From: Comamonas odontotermitis
Lineage (GTDB): Bacteria; Pseudomonadota; Gammaproteobacteria; Burkholderiales; Burkholderiaceae_C
Assembly (NCBI RefSeq): GCF_020080045.1
Contig: NZ_CP083451.1
Span: 372,001-436,000, forward strand
Length of the DNA: 64,000 nucleotides
Reading direction: 5' to 3'
How positions within the stretch are numbered: position 1 is the first letter of the stretch; each line of letters opens with the position of its first letter. Shown here one piece after another: positions 8,233-17,916 of the stretch. Below the pieces are notes generated by a model. That model saw only the letters and a program-made list of their open reading frames with translations. It was not told the DNA's origin and did no database searches. A program made the position numbers and the translations under genes.

Positions 8233-9807
8233 ATGAATGCGATGGAAAACCCAGGCACGCCGCGCGTTCGCCTGCAAGACATTGGCAAAGCCTATTCCGG
8301 CACCACAGTGCTGCAGGGCGTGAGCCTGGATCTGCATGCGGGCGAAGTGCTGGCGCTGACCGGCGAGAACGGGGCGGGCAAGAGCACCTTGTCCAAGATC
8401 CTGTGCGGTCTGACCGATCCGTCGCAGGGCAGCATGCAGCTCGATGGCCAGCCCTTTGCACCCGCGTCGCGGCGCGATGCAGAGCACCACGGCGTGCGCA
8501 TGGTGATGCAGGAGCTGGGCCTGATCCCGACGCTGTCGGTGGCGGAAAACCTGCTGCTGGGCCGCCTGCCCCACCATATGGGCTGGCTGGATCACACCGC
8601 CATGCGCGCCCTGGCTGTGGAGCAACTGGCCAAGATTGGCATGACTGGCATCGACCCCGACACACCGGTGTCGCAGCTGGGTATTGGCCAGCAGCAGATG
8701 GTGGAAATTGCCCGCAATCTGCGGGACGGCACGCGCGTTCTGGTGCTCGACGAGCCCACCGCCATGCTCACGCCCAAGGAAACCGAGCACCTGTTCGAGC
8801 AGATTGCGCTGCTCAAGGCGCGCGGTGTGGCGCTGGTCTATGTGTCGCACCGGCTCGAAGAGCTGCAGCGCATTGCTGACCGTGTGGCGGTGCTGCGCGA
8901 TGGCCGACTGGTGGATGTGCGCCCCATGGCAGGTGTGCAGGAGCACGAGCTGGTGGAGCGCATGGTGGGCCACGCCGTGCAGGACAACGAAGGCCGCCCG
9001 CGCCGTGCGCGCGGCGCGCTGCGCCTGTCGGCCAGAAACATGCAGCGCGGCAGGCTGGTGCGCGGTGTGAGCCTGGATCTGTATGCGGGCGAGATCATGG
9101 GCCTGGCTGGTCTCGTGGGCTCGGGCCGTACCGAACTGGCGCGCCTGCTGTTTGGTGCCGACCGTGCCGATGCGGGCGAGATCACCGTGCATGCCGGGCC
9201 AGCGGGTGCGGCAGGTGCTCGCACGTCTGCAAGCGTTACGCCCAACTGGCGCAATCCGGTCGATGCCATCCGAGCGGGCATTGGCCTGGTGACGGAAGAC
9301 CGCAAGTCGCAAGGCCTGCTGCTGTCGCAATCCATACGCGCCAACACCACGCTCGCAGGCATGCGCAAGGTGGCTCGCGCAGGCTGGCTGCAGCGCGCGC
9401 AGGAGAGCGCAGTGGCGCAGCACTTCATCGAGCGGCTGCGCATCCGTTCGCGCGGGCCGGAGCAGGCCGTTTCCACCTTGAGTGGCGGCAACCAGCAGAA
9501 GGTGGTGTTTGCCCGCTGGCTGCACCAGCCCTGCGATGTGCTGCTGCTGGACGAACCCACACGCGGCGTGGATGTGGGCGCGCGCGCTGATATCTACCAC
9601 GAGGTGGATCGCATGTGCGACGACGGCAAGGCCGTGCTGATGGTGTCGAGCGATCTGCGGGAGCTGATGGCCATGTGCGACCGCATCGGTGTGATGCACA
9701 ACGGCCAGTTGGTGGCCGTATTTGAACGTGGCGAGTGGACGGACCAGCAACTGCTGGCCGCGGCATTTGGCAATACCGGCACCGCCGGCGCAACCCTGGC
9801 GGCGTGA
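8233..9807 (+). CDS. rbsA: Ribose ABC transporter, ATP-binding protein (duplicated ATPase)
   Basis: The 524-residue protein contains two fused ABC ATPase domains, as usual for sugar importers of the RbsA/MglA family. The first has Walker A LTGENGAGKST, signature LGIGQQQMVEIARNL and Walker B VLVLDEPTA. The second has a degenerate Walker A, GLVGSGRTEL, but an intact LSGGNQQKVVFARWL signature and LLLDEPTRGVDVG. The degenerate second site is normal in the family. The gene starts 25 bases after rbsB; ATG 8242 is an alternative start nine bases on. Confidence 0.92.
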   Translation: MNAMENPGTPRVRLQDIGKAYSGTTVLQGVSLDLHAGEVLALTGENGAGKSTLSKILCGLTDPSQGSMQLDGQPFAPASRRDAEHHGVRMVMQELGLIPTLSVAENLLLGRLPHHMGWLDHTAMRALAVEQLAKIGMTGIDPDTPVSQLGIGQQQMVEIARNLRDGTRVLVLDEPTAMLTPKETEHLFEQIALLKARGVALVYVSHRLEELQRIADRVAVLRDGRLVDVRPMAGVQEHELVERMVGHAVQDNEGRPRRARGALRLSARNMQRGRLVRGVSLDLYAGEIMGLAGLVGSGRTELARLLFGADRADAGEITVHAGPAGAAGARTSASVTPNWRNPVDAIRAGIGLVTEDRKSQGLLLSQSIRANTTLAGMRKVARAGWLQRAQESAVAQHFIERLRIRSRGPEQAVSTLSGGNQQKVVFARWLHQPCDVLLLDEPTRGVDVGARADIYHEVDRMCDDGKAVLMVSSDLRELMAMCDRIGVMHNGQLVAVFERGEWTDQQLLAAAFGNTGTAGATLAA

Positions 9808-9854
9808 GCCGCTGCATTGATTGATCTAGACAGAGCAGGCGAGGACGAGAAGCC

Positions 9855-10856
9855 ATGACAACACAACCCAACGCGCAGCAAGGCGGAGCCGCAGGGGCGG
9901 CTGCGCCCGCAGGCTTCATGCAGGCCTGGGGAACCTATGTGGGCCTGCTGGTGGTGCTGGTCGGCATGATCGCGCTGTTCAGCTTTCTCTCCGAGTATTT
10001 CTGGAGCAAGGAAACCTTTGTCACCATCGCCAACGAAATCCCCGCGCTTGCGGTAATGGCGGTGGGTATGACCTTTGTGCTGATCCTGGCGGGCATCGAC
10101 CTGTCGGTGGGATCGGTGCTGGCGCTGTCAGCGGCAGTGGCTGCGCAGGCCATCCTGGTGTGGGGGCTGGGTCCCTGGGCAGCAGGCCTGCTGGGGCTGA
10201 TCACCGGCCTGCTGTGCGGCGCGGTGACGGGCGCTGTGTCGGTCGCCTGGCGGTTGCCCAGCTTCATCGTGTCGCTGGGCATGCTGGAGGCGTTGCGTGG
10301 TGGTGCCTATCTGGTGACCGATTCGCGCACCCAGTATGTTGGGGACGCGATCTCCGGCCTGGCCGCGCCCATTGTCGATGGGGTCTCCGCAGCCTTTCTG
10401 ATCGCGCTGGCGATTGTCGTCCTTGGCCAGATCGTGCTGACGCGCACGGTGTTTGGCCGCTACGTGATCGGTATCGGCACCAATGAAGAAGCCATGCATC
10501 TGGCGGGTATCGATCCGCGCCCGATCCGCATCATCGTGTTCGCGCTCACCGGCCTGCTCGCGGGTCTGGCGGGCCTGATGCAGTCTGCACGCCTGGAGGC
10601 TGCCGACCCGAATGCAGGCACCGGCATGGAGCTGCAGGTGATCGCTGCCGTGGTGATTGGCGGCACCAGCCTGATGGGCGGCCGCGGCTCGGTGATTGCC
10701 ACCTTCTTTGGCGTGCTCATCATTGCCGTGCTTGAAGCCGGCCTGGCCCAGGTGGGCGCGAGCGAACCGGCCAAGCGCATCATCACCGGCGTGGTGATCG
10801 TGGTGGCGGTAATCATTGATACCGTGCGTCAGCGCCGTGCGGCGCGCCGCGCATGA
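9855..10856 (+). CDS. rbsC: Ribose ABC transporter, permease
   Basis: A 333-residue membrane protein of the BPD_transp_2 family with eight to ten hydrophobic segments. The conserved stretch MAVGMTFVLILAGIDLSVGS and the C-terminal VIGGTSLMGGRGSVIATFFG, which contacts the ATPase, are both present. It forms the sugar channel with RbsA. The gene is the third in the ribose operon, 47 bases after rbsA, and ends ten bases before the regulator gene. Confidence 0.92.
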   Translation: MTTQPNAQQGGAAGAAAPAGFMQAWGTYVGLLVVLVGMIALFSFLSEYFWSKETFVTIANEIPALAVMAVGMTFVLILAGIDLSVGSVLALSAAVAAQAILVWGLGPWAAGLLGLITGLLCGAVTGAVSVAWRLPSFIVSLGMLEALRGGAYLVTDSRTQYVGDAISGLAAPIVDGVSAAFLIALAIVVLGQIVLTRTVFGRYVIGIGTNEEAMHLAGIDPRPIRIIVFALTGLLAGLAGLMQSARLEAADPNAGTGMELQVIAAVVIGGTSLMGGRGSVIATFFGVLIIAVLEAGLAQVGASEPAKRIITGVVIVVAVIIDTVRQRRAARRA

Positions 10857-10866
10857 TTGGGCGGTG

Positions 10867-11919
10867 ATGACAAGCATTAAGGATGTAGCGCGTGTTGCTG
10901 GGGTGTCGGTCACCACGGTGTCGCATGTGCTCAACAAGACGCGGGCGGTATTGCCCAGCACGCAGGAGCGCGTGCTGGACGCGGTGCAAAGCCTGGGATA
11001 CGTGCCCAGCGCCGTGGCACGCAGCCTCAAGATGAACGCCACGCACACCATCGGCATGCTGGTGCCAAATAACTCCAACCCCTATTTCGCCGAATTGGTG
11101 CGCGCGGTGGAAGACGCCTGCTTTGCAACGGGTTATGCGCTGTTGCTGTGCAACACCGATGACAACGCCGACCGCCAGAAGGTCTACCTGGATGTGCTGT
11201 CGCAAAAGCGGGTGGATGGCCTCATCGTGGCCTCGACCAGCGATGACGAGACCATGTCGCGCCACCTGGCACACACTGCCATCCCGATGGTGCTGATCGA
11301 CCGCGCAATTGCCGGGCTGGAGCGCCCCTGCGTGCAGACCGACCATGTGCAGGGCGGCTTGCTGGCGACCGAGTACCTGCTGGGCCTGGGCCACCAGCGC
11401 ATTGCCTGCATTGGCGGGCCCGAGCATCTGCTTTCCAGCGCGCAGCGCGTGCAGGGCTGGCGCCAGACCTTGCAGCGGATGGGCCATGGCACAGACCTGC
11501 TGGTGCATGCCGATTTCAGCGTCAACGGCGGCTATCTGGCCATGCAGACTTTGCTGCAGGGCCCGGCCAGCGCTCGGCCCACGGCAGTGCTGGCCTGCAA
11601 CGACCTGATGGCCATGGGCGCCCTGCGGGCGGTGCATGAATACGGTCTGCAGGTGCCGCAGGACGTGGCCGTGGTGGGTTACGACGATATCGAACTGGCC
11701 AGCTACACGCAGCCGCCGCTCAGCACAGTGGCGCAACCGGTCAAGGCCATGGCGCACCAGGCGCTGGCATTGCTGCGGGAGGATATGCAGGCAGGCAAGT
11801 TGGCACAGCGGCAGTCTTCGGCCACCGTGCAGATGCTTGCGCCCGCGCTGGTCAAACGGGCGAGCAGCAAGCCTGCGGGCCATCGTGCAATGCAAACTTT
11901 GGGTGGAGGAATGGTGTGA
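10867..11919 (+). CDS. rbsR: LacI-family regulator of the ribose operon
   Basis: The 350-residue protein starts with the classic LacI helix-turn-helix (IKDVARVAGVSVTTVSHVLN) followed by the hinge and a periplasmic-binding-protein-like effector domain. It lies inside the operon it is expected to control, between permease and ribokinase, and its stop overlaps the rbsK GTG start. The perfect palindrome at 7155–7168 is the obvious operator. By analogy with RbsR it would repress until ribose or ribose phosphate binds; that is inference. Confidence 0.88.
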   Translation: MTSIKDVARVAGVSVTTVSHVLNKTRAVLPSTQERVLDAVQSLGYVPSAVARSLKMNATHTIGMLVPNNSNPYFAELVRAVEDACFATGYALLLCNTDDNADRQKVYLDVLSQKRVDGLIVASTSDDETMSRHLAHTAIPMVLIDRAIAGLERPCVQTDHVQGGLLATEYLLGLGHQRIACIGGPEHLLSSAQRVQGWRQTLQRMGHGTDLLVHADFSVNGGYLAMQTLLQGPASARPTAVLACNDLMAMGALRAVHEYGLQVPQDVAVVGYDDIELASYTQPPLSTVAQPVKAMAHQALALLREDMQAGKLAQRQSSATVQMLAPALVKRASSKPAGHRAMQTLGGGMV

Positions 11920-12905
11920 GTGCACCGATTTTGAGCCAGGCACCGCGCATCGTGGTGCTGGGCAGTCTGAACATGGATCTGGTGCTGCGCGTGCCGCACA
12001 TGCCGCGGGCGGGTGAAACCATGCTGGGCCACTCGCTTACGCAGGTGCCAGGCGGCAAGGGCGGCAACCAGGCGGTCAGCTGTGCGCGCCAAGGCGCGGC
12101 GGTGACGCTGCTGTCCTGTGTGGGCGAAGATGCCTACGCCGAGCAACTGCTGGCGGGCCTGGTGGCAGACCATATCAACGCGCAGCATGTGCAGCGCACT
12201 GCGCTGGCAGGAACAGGTGTGGCCGTCATCAGTGTGGACGACGCGGCGCAGAACCAGATCGTGGTGGTGCCCGGCGCCAATGAGCTGCTGCGGGTGCCGC
12301 AGGCACTGCTGCAGGCGCAATTGCAGGGTGCAGATTACGTGGTGCTGCAGCTGGAGACACCGCTGGCCGAGGTGGAGCAGGCGCTACGCCTGGCGCGCCA
12401 GACGGGCTGCAAAACGGCTCTCAACCCATCGCCCATGCAAGCTTTGCCAGAACACTGGTGGCCGATGGTAGACCTGCTGGTTGTCAATGAAAGCGAAGCG
12501 GCGCAGCTGTGCGGCCGGCCGGTGGATACGCCACAGGCTGCCGCCGCTGCTGCACGCCAGCTGCAGGGCCGTGGCGTGGCGCAGGTGGTGGTGACGCTTG
12601 GCGCCCTTGGCGCCGTGGCGTGTGATGCGACCATTGCCAATGATGACGGCACGGAGGCAATCCCAGGTGTTGCCCACTGGCACGAGGCGGCGCAGGTGCA
12701 GGCGGTGGATACCACGGCTGCGGGGGATACCTTTCTGGGCGCACTCACCGTGCAACTGGCGCGGGGCCTGGGCCTGAACGATGCCACCCAATGGGCCATG
12801 CGCGCGGCCAGCATTTGCGTGACCCGTGCGGGTGCGCAGCCTTCCATCCCTTATTTTGCCGAAGTCGAAACTCTGACCGGCGCTACCCGTTGGATTCTCG
12901 TATGA
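11916..12905 (+). CDS. rbsK: Ribokinase
   Basis: A 329-residue PfkB-family sugar kinase. The first signature VPGGKGGNQAVSCARQGA (from about residue 43) and the second, DTTAAGDTFLGAL near residue 270 with the catalytic Asp, are intact. It converts ribose to ribose 5-phosphate for the pentose phosphate pathway. Translation starts at GTG 11916, overlapping the rbsR stop as GTGA, and the end overlaps the rbsD start as ATGA, so three genes are translationally coupled. Confidence 0.92.
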   Translation: MSAPILSQAPRIVVLGSLNMDLVLRVPHMPRAGETMLGHSLTQVPGGKGGNQAVSCARQGAAVTLLSCVGEDAYAEQLLAGLVADHINAQHVQRTALAGTGVAVISVDDAAQNQIVVVPGANELLRVPQALLQAQLQGADYVVLQLETPLAEVEQALRLARQTGCKTALNPSPMQALPEHWWPMVDLLVVNESEAAQLCGRPVDTPQAAAAAARQLQGRGVAQVVVTLGALGAVACDATIANDDGTEAIPGVAHWHEAAQVQAVDTTAAGDTFLGALTVQLARGLGLNDATQWAMRAASICVTRAGAQPSIPYFAEVETLTGATRWILV

Positions 12906-13321
12906 AGCGCAGCCCCTTGCTCAATATCGAGCTGTCCCAGGTCATTGCCGGCATGGGCCATGGCGATGTGCTGGTGATTGGCGATGCTGGCCTTCCGGTG
13001 CCGCCCGGCGTGCGGCGCATTGATCTGGCGGTAGCCCAGGGCGTGCCAACGGTCAAGCAGGTGCTCGCTGCCGTTCTGAGTGAGCTGCAGGTGGAGCGCG
13101 CCGTGGTGGCGAGCGAATGCCTGTCTGCCAATGATGGCAACGGCGCCAAGGGCGCGTTGCCTGACTGGTATGCCTGCCAGGGCGACCGGTTGCCCGTTGC
13201 ACCGCAATCGATCTCGCACGAAGATTTCAAGGCCTTGACTGCCCGGGCTGTGGCCGTGGTGCGCACGGGCGAGTTCACGCCCTATGCCAATGTGGCACTG
13301 GTATCGGGCGTGGTTTTCTAG
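12902..13321 (+). CDS. rbsD: D-ribose pyranase
   Basis: The 139-residue protein belongs to the RbsD/FucU mutarotase family, which interconverts the pyranose and furanose forms of the sugar before phosphorylation. The catalytic His20 in the motif AGMGHGDVLVIGDAGLP is conserved. It is the last gene of the ribose operon. Its TAG (13319–13321) overlaps the stop codon of the opposing histidine kinase gene by two bases at the sequence CTAG. Confidence 0.92.
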   Translation: MKRSPLLNIELSQVIAGMGHGDVLVIGDAGLPVPPGVRRIDLAVAQGVPTVKQVLAAVLSELQVERAVVASECLSANDGNGAKGALPDWYACQGDRLPVAPQSISHEDFKALTARAVAVVRTGEFTPYANVALVSGVVF

Positions 13322-14583
13322 AGCTTGGTAGCGGGCCCGGGCCCGCTGGTGGGCGCCCGCGATGCCATGGGCGCCAGCGGCAGGCGCAGCACGAACACCG
13401 CGCCACCGCCTTCGCGGGCTTCGCAGTGCACATGGCCATCGTGCCGCTCGGCAATCGAGCGTACCAGCGCCAGGCCCAGGCCCACGCCGCCATGGCGCTC
13501 GCTGGCGCCGGGCATGCGGTAAAAGGGTTCGAAAATGCGGTCGCGCTGGTCTTCGGGAACCCCCGGGCCGCGGTCTGCGACCCGGATTTCTGCATAGGCA
13601 CCCTGTTTGCCCAGGAAGAGGGTGATCGGCCCCTGCGTATAGCGGCGGGCATTTTCCAGCAGGTTGCGAATGGCGCGGCGCAGCAGCTTGGCAATGCCGC
13701 GCACTTCGATGTCTGCATCGGCATGTACATCCAGCTCGGCGTCGATGCGGGCGCATTCCTCGGCGCACAGGCCCATCAGGTCGATCAGTTCGGACGTGCC
13801 CACGTCGGCCTCGCGTGCATCCAGCCGGCTGGCCAGCAGGATTTCGTCCACCAGTTGGTCCAGTTCGGCAATGTTGCGCTGGATTTCCTGCTTGAACGTG
13901 GGCGAAGGCTTGTCGCCCATCAACTCCACCCCCATGCGGATGCGAGTGAGCGGGCTGCGCAACTCATGCGATGAGTTGGCAAGCAGTGATTTGTGCGACT
14001 GCACCAGGGTTTCGATACGCGCCGCTGCGGCATTGAACTGCTGGGCCAGCTCGCCCACCTCGTCGTTGCCACGTACATCAACGCGCACCGACAGATCGCC
14101 ATCGCCAAACTGCTTGACGCCGTTGCGCAGGCGCTCCAGCCGCCCCATCAGGCGGCGGATGATGGGGAACACCCCCACGATCACGACGACGCCGATGAGG
14201 CCCAGCATCCACAGAAAACCGAATGGAGGCTTGACCCAGAACCACCAGGGGCCCAGGTTGGGCGGCGGCCGGTGCGGGCCGCCCCGGTCGCTGCGGCGCT
14301 GCAGTTCCATCTCGAAGCTGCGGCCCGTGTCGTCCTCGATCAGGTAGAGCACCTTGTCGCCCGGCTCGCCCGGCTGGCGCACGGCTTCGCCGTGCAGCAA
14401 CACAGAGCCATCCGTCCCCCGGATGTACAGCTCGCGCGCAGGCGGCTGCATGGGGGTTGCGTTCTTTTCTGCCGCCACCTGCCAGGCCCAGCCGATCACC
14501 AGAATCAGCACCGCCACGCCGCCGACCACGGTGAGCCAGATGCGGAGGTAGAGCCGTTCGGCGAAGTACTTGTACAGCTGCAT
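13318..14583 (-). CDS. Sensor histidine kinase of a two-component system
   Basis: The 421-residue membrane kinase has a first membrane helix at about 14–34, a short periplasmic domain to about 118, a second helix at about 122–142, a HAMP linker to about 193, the phosphoacceptor His206 in SSHELRSPLTRI, and a GHKL ATPase domain with N-box (IRNLLENARRY) and G-box (GGVGLGLALV). It is transcribed after the response regulator, 60 bases downstream. The layout resembles RstB/CpxA-type sensors. The signal is unknown. The last 15 residues are low-complexity. Confidence 0.9.
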   Translation of the reverse strand: MQLYKYFAERLYLRIWLTVVGGVAVLILVIGWAWQVAAEKNATPMQPPARELYIRGTDGSVLLHGEAVRQPGEPGDKVLYLIEDDTGRSFEMELQRRSDRGGPHRPPPNLGPWWFWVKPPFGFLWMLGLIGVVVIVGVFPIIRRLMGRLERLRNGVKQFGDGDLSVRVDVRGNDEVGELAQQFNAAAARIETLVQSHKSLLANSSHELRSPLTRIRMGVELMGDKPSPTFKQEIQRNIAELDQLVDEILLASRLDAREADVGTSELIDLMGLCAEECARIDAELDVHADADIEVRGIAKLLRRAIRNLLENARRYTQGPITLFLGKQGAYAEIRVADRGPGVPEDQRDRIFEPFYRMPGASERHGGVGLGLALVRSIAERHDGHVHCEAREGGGAVFVLRLPLAPMASRAPTSGPGPATKL

Positions 14584-14643
14584 TTCTATGAGAAGGCTTC
14601 TGGCGCCCGATGGTCGAGCGCTATCTGCTATTGATTCTGTAGT

Positions 14644-15381
14644 CTAGTCCTGCTGCTTGGCAAACACGTAGCCCACGCCTCGTACGGTGAGGATGCGGCG
14701 CGGGTTTTTCGCGTCGGCTTCGATGGCTGCCCGGATGCGGCCCATGTGCACGTCGATGGAACGGTCAAAGGCTTCGAGTTCGCGGCCGCGTACGGCTTCC
14801 ATGATCTGGTCGCGCGAGAGCACGCGGCCCGCACGTTCGGCCAGGGTGACGAGCAGGTCAAACTGGTAGCTGGTGAGGTCGGCCGGTTTGCCGCCCACGG
14901 TCACGGTGCGTGCATCGCGGTCGATCTCCAGGCTGCCAAAGCGCAGTACCTGGGCGGGCTGGGCAGCGGCGGCGCCTCCGTCGCCCCGGCGGCGCAGGAT
15001 GGCGCGGATGCGGGCAAGCAGCTCGCGCGGCTCAAACGGCTTGGGCAGGTAGTCGTCGGCGCCCACTTCCAGGCCGATCACGCGGTCCATTGGGTCTCCC
15101 TTGGCGGTCAGCATCAGGATGGGCACCTGGGCGGCCGGGCTGCTCAAGGTGCGGATGCGGCGGCAGACTTCCAGACCGTCGATATCCGGCAGCATCAGGT
15201 CGAGGATGACCAGATCGGCCGGCTGGCCACTGGCAGGCTCCTGCAGTGCCTGGAGGCCGCTGGCGCCATCGGCCATGTGCGTGACTTGCAGGCCCGACTG
15301 GTTCAGATACTCGGTCACCATGTTGGCCAGGCGCTCGTCATCTTCGATCATCAACAGTTGGTGGGTATGCATCGCAGTCAT
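14644..15381 (-). CDS. OmpR-family response regulator
   Basis: The 245-residue protein has an N-terminal receiver with acidic pocket Glu13-Asp14-Asp15, phosphoacceptor Asp61 in LVILDLMLPD and the conserved Lys in PKPFEPREL, followed by a winged-helix DNA-binding domain (from about 145). It precedes and is cotranscribed with the sensor kinase. Two start codons are possible, ATG 15381 and ATG 15372 (MHTHQLLMIEDDERL); neither has a clear ribosome site. Its targets cannot be named from this window. Confidence 0.92.
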   Translation of the reverse strand: MTAMHTHQLLMIEDDERLANMVTEYLNQSGLQVTHMADGASGLQALQEPASGQPADLVILDLMLPDIDGLEVCRRIRTLSSPAAQVPILMLTAKGDPMDRVIGLEVGADDYLPKPFEPRELLARIRAILRRRGDGGAAAAQPAQVLRFGSLEIDRDARTVTVGGKPADLTSYQFDLLVTLAERAGRVLSRDQIMEAVRGRELEAFDRSIDVHMGRIRAAIEADAKNPRRILTVRGVGYVFAKQQD

Positions 15382-15491
15382 GGTGGTGGGCGGGCGGGCC
15401 CGCGGATTTCAACAGTGGAACATGCTGGCACGCCGCCATGGCGCAGGCTTGTCCCGTCCGTAAAGTTTGGTAAACCGGCTCTCTGTGGCTC

Positions 15492-16844
15492 CTACTGGCT
15501 TTCGGGTGGTGCGCTGTGCACCGCATGCACGCGCGAGGCAAGCCACACCAGCACCAGCACCGGCAAGCCCAAAAGCGCGGTCGAGACGAAAAACTGCGCA
15601 TAACCGAAATGGTCGACATACAGCCCGGAGAAACCGGCGATCCATTTTGGCAGCAGCACCATCATCGAACTGAACAGCGCGTACTGCGTGGCCGAGTAGT
15701 TCACGTTGGTCAGGCTTGAAAGATAGGCGATGAACGCCGCCGATGCAATGCCACCGGCCAGATTGTCGGCCGAAACCACAACGATCAGGCCCGTCAGATC
15801 GTGGCCGCGCGTGCTGAGCCAGGCAAACAGCAGGTTGCTGGCGGCCGATAACACCGCACCGAGCATCAGCACCCGCATCACGCCGATGCGCATGCTGATG
15901 ATGCCGCCGACAAAGGCGCCAACCAGGGTCATGATCACACCGAACACTTTGCTGACCGAAGCCACTTCGGCCTCGGTATAGCCCATGTCCACATAGAAAG
16001 GATTGGCCATGATGCCCATCACCACATCCGAGATGCGGTAGACGGCAATCAGCGCGAGAATCAGAGCCGCGTGCCATCCGTAGCGCTGCAGAAAGTCGGC
16101 AAACGGTGCCACCAGGGTCGATTGCAGCCACTCCCGGGCATTGCGCGCGGCAGGCAGGGCCTTGGCCTGCGGCTCGGGTGACAGCAGCACGGTGAGCACG
16201 CCCACGGCCATCGAAGCTGCCATCACGCAATAGGCCATGCGCCAGGCCTGCGGCTGGTAGTCTCCGGCACCGGACTGCAGGGCAGCTGCCACCAGCCACA
16301 GCACGCCAGCCCCGGCCCAGATCATGGCGATGCGGTAACCCGTCTGGTAGGTGGCTGCCAGCGCAGCCTGCTTGTCGCTACTGGCCGATTCGATGCGGTA
16401 GGCATCGAGCGCGATATCCTGCGTAGCCGAGCCAAAGGCCGTCAGAACGGCAAAAGCCACCATGGTGTTCAGGTGCTGCTGCGGATCGGTGAAGGCCATG
16501 CCCAGAATGCCGCCCATCACCAAGCACTGCGCCAGCAGCAGCCAGCTGCGGCGCCGGCCCAGCAGACGGTACAGGCCGGGCAGGGGCAGGCGATCCACCA
16601 GCGGCGACCAGACCCACTTGAAGGCGTACGCCAGACCCACCCAGCTGATGAAACCGATGGTGGCGCGCTCGATACCGGCCTTGCGCAGCCAGAACGACAA
16701 GGTGCCCATCACCAGCAGGAACGGCAGCCCGGCGCTGAAACCCAGCGCCAGCATGCGCAGGCTGGCTGGCTCGGTGTAGACGCGGAATGTCTCGCCCCAG
16801 GAGCGGCGAGCGGGTGTGTCGGTAGAGGTTGCGGAATCCGCCAT
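15492..16844 (-). CDS. AmpG-like muropeptide permease (MFS)
   Basis: A 450-residue membrane protein with about twelve membrane segments. The N-terminal GFSAGLPFLLVMGTLSFWLR and the loop TAFGSATQDIALDAYRIE are typical of AmpG, which imports GlcNAc–anhydro-muropeptides for cell-wall recycling and thereby feeds beta-lactamase induction. The start at 16844 (MADSATSTD) was chosen because upstream codons look non-coding. It is divergent from an AraC-type gene with 239 bases between. No ampC or ampR is visible nearby. Confidence 0.85.
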   Translation of the reverse strand: MADSATSTDTPARRSWGETFRVYTEPASLRMLALGFSAGLPFLLVMGTLSFWLRKAGIERATIGFISWVGLAYAFKWVWSPLVDRLPLPGLYRLLGRRRSWLLLAQCLVMGGILGMAFTDPQQHLNTMVAFAVLTAFGSATQDIALDAYRIESASSDKQAALAATYQTGYRIAMIWAGAGVLWLVAAALQSGAGDYQPQAWRMAYCVMAASMAVGVLTVLLSPEPQAKALPAARNAREWLQSTLVAPFADFLQRYGWHAALILALIAVYRISDVVMGIMANPFYVDMGYTEAEVASVSKVFGVIMTLVGAFVGGIISMRIGVMRVLMLGAVLSAASNLLFAWLSTRGHDLTGLIVVVSADNLAGGIASAAFIAYLSSLTNVNYSATQYALFSSMMVLLPKWIAGFSGLYVDHFGYAQFFVSTALLGLPVLVLVWLASRVHAVHSAPPESQ

Positions 16845-17083
16845 GGATAAGCTGTGCCAAAACGTGGTGCGATTGTGACAAACCGAAGGCGTTGCGGGCG
16901 TTTTCCTGGGAAAAACTCCCCGCATGTGCCCGGCTCGCGTCCACCGCACCTGAATCAATTGCGGCGCAACGCTGTGCGGGGCCGCAGACTGCTGCCAATA
17001 TACGCTGTTTGGACAGTGCTTTTGGCGGCCGCTGGTTGTGGGGCGCGGCGGGTAAGATAGGCATTCTTCTCAGCCGCATCGCC

Positions 17084-17794
17084 ATGTCGGATCCGCACCT
17101 GCATTCACCGCTGCTTGCCCCGGATTACTCTGTGCGCCACTACAGCGGCGAACAGCAGGCGCACAGCCACGGCCATGTGCAGCTGCTGTATGCACTGGCA
17201 GGGCGTATGGAGCTGGAGGTGGACGGCAAGGCTGCCTATGTGGATACGGCCAGTGGTGTCGTCATTCCCGCTGGGGCCACGCATGCCTACCTGGCCCAGC
17301 ATGGCAGTGCGATTGCCGTGGTGGATGCTCCGGTGCAGGCGGGCCTGGCCCAGTTGCGCCGCTTTGCTGCGCCCACGGCAGCATGGCTGGGCACGCATGC
17401 CTCGCAAGGCACCATGGCCGAAGCCTATCTCGCCTGGGTGCTGCAGTCACCCGTGCTGCTGCAGCGCCGCGCGCTCGATGTGCAGGCCATCACCAAAGCG
17501 GTGCAGGCCGATCTGGCGGCTGACTGGTCAACGGCGCGGCTTGCGGCGCTCGCGCACCTGAGTGCTCAGCGCTTTCATGTGCGCTGGCAGGAGTTGACCG
17601 GCCGCACGCCGCAGCAATGGCTGCGCGATCTGCGCCAGGATGTCGCAAGCCGGGCACTGGCTGCTGGCGAGCCGTTGGAGACCACCGCCTTGCGCTGCGG
17701 TTACAGCAGTGCCAGCGCGCTGGCCTATGCGCTCAAGCGCGACCGTGGCGTGGGCAGCCGCAGCCTGCGCAGGCAAGCGTCTTCAGGCCGATGA
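17084..17794 (+). CDS. AraC-family transcriptional regulator with cupin domain
   Basis: The 236-residue protein has an N-terminal cupin-like AraC_binding domain (HSHGHVQLLYALAGRMELEV) and a C-terminal double helix-turn-helix; the last motif CGYSSASALAYALKRDRGV is a slightly divergent form of the AraC signature. The start ATG 17084 lies just before the cupin domain and lacks an obvious ribosome site. The overall length is somewhat short for the family. It is followed after 122 bases by an EamA transporter that it might control, which is a guess from position. Confidence 0.85.
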   Translation: MSDPHLHSPLLAPDYSVRHYSGEQQAHSHGHVQLLYALAGRMELEVDGKAAYVDTASGVVIPAGATHAYLAQHGSAIAVVDAPVQAGLAQLRRFAAPTAAWLGTHASQGTMAEAYLAWVLQSPVLLQRRALDVQAITKAVQADLAADWSTARLAALAHLSAQRFHVRWQELTGRTPQQWLRDLRQDVASRALAAGEPLETTALRCGYSSASALAYALKRDRGVGSRSLRRQASSGR

Positions 17795-17916
17795 TTTCTA
17801 TCTTTTTGATAGCTGATCGCGCTTGTTGAAAGGGCGTTGAAGCCATTTTTGATATAAAAATTCGGTGCAAGCGTTTCTCGACATTTGCAGGCCGCTTGCA
17901 GGCGCACCATAGCGGC

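Noticed and set aside
13318..13321. Overlap of the rbsD and histidine-kinase stop codons at CTAG.
   Set aside because: Convergent stop overlap at CTAG is a common packing outcome and carries no special meaning.
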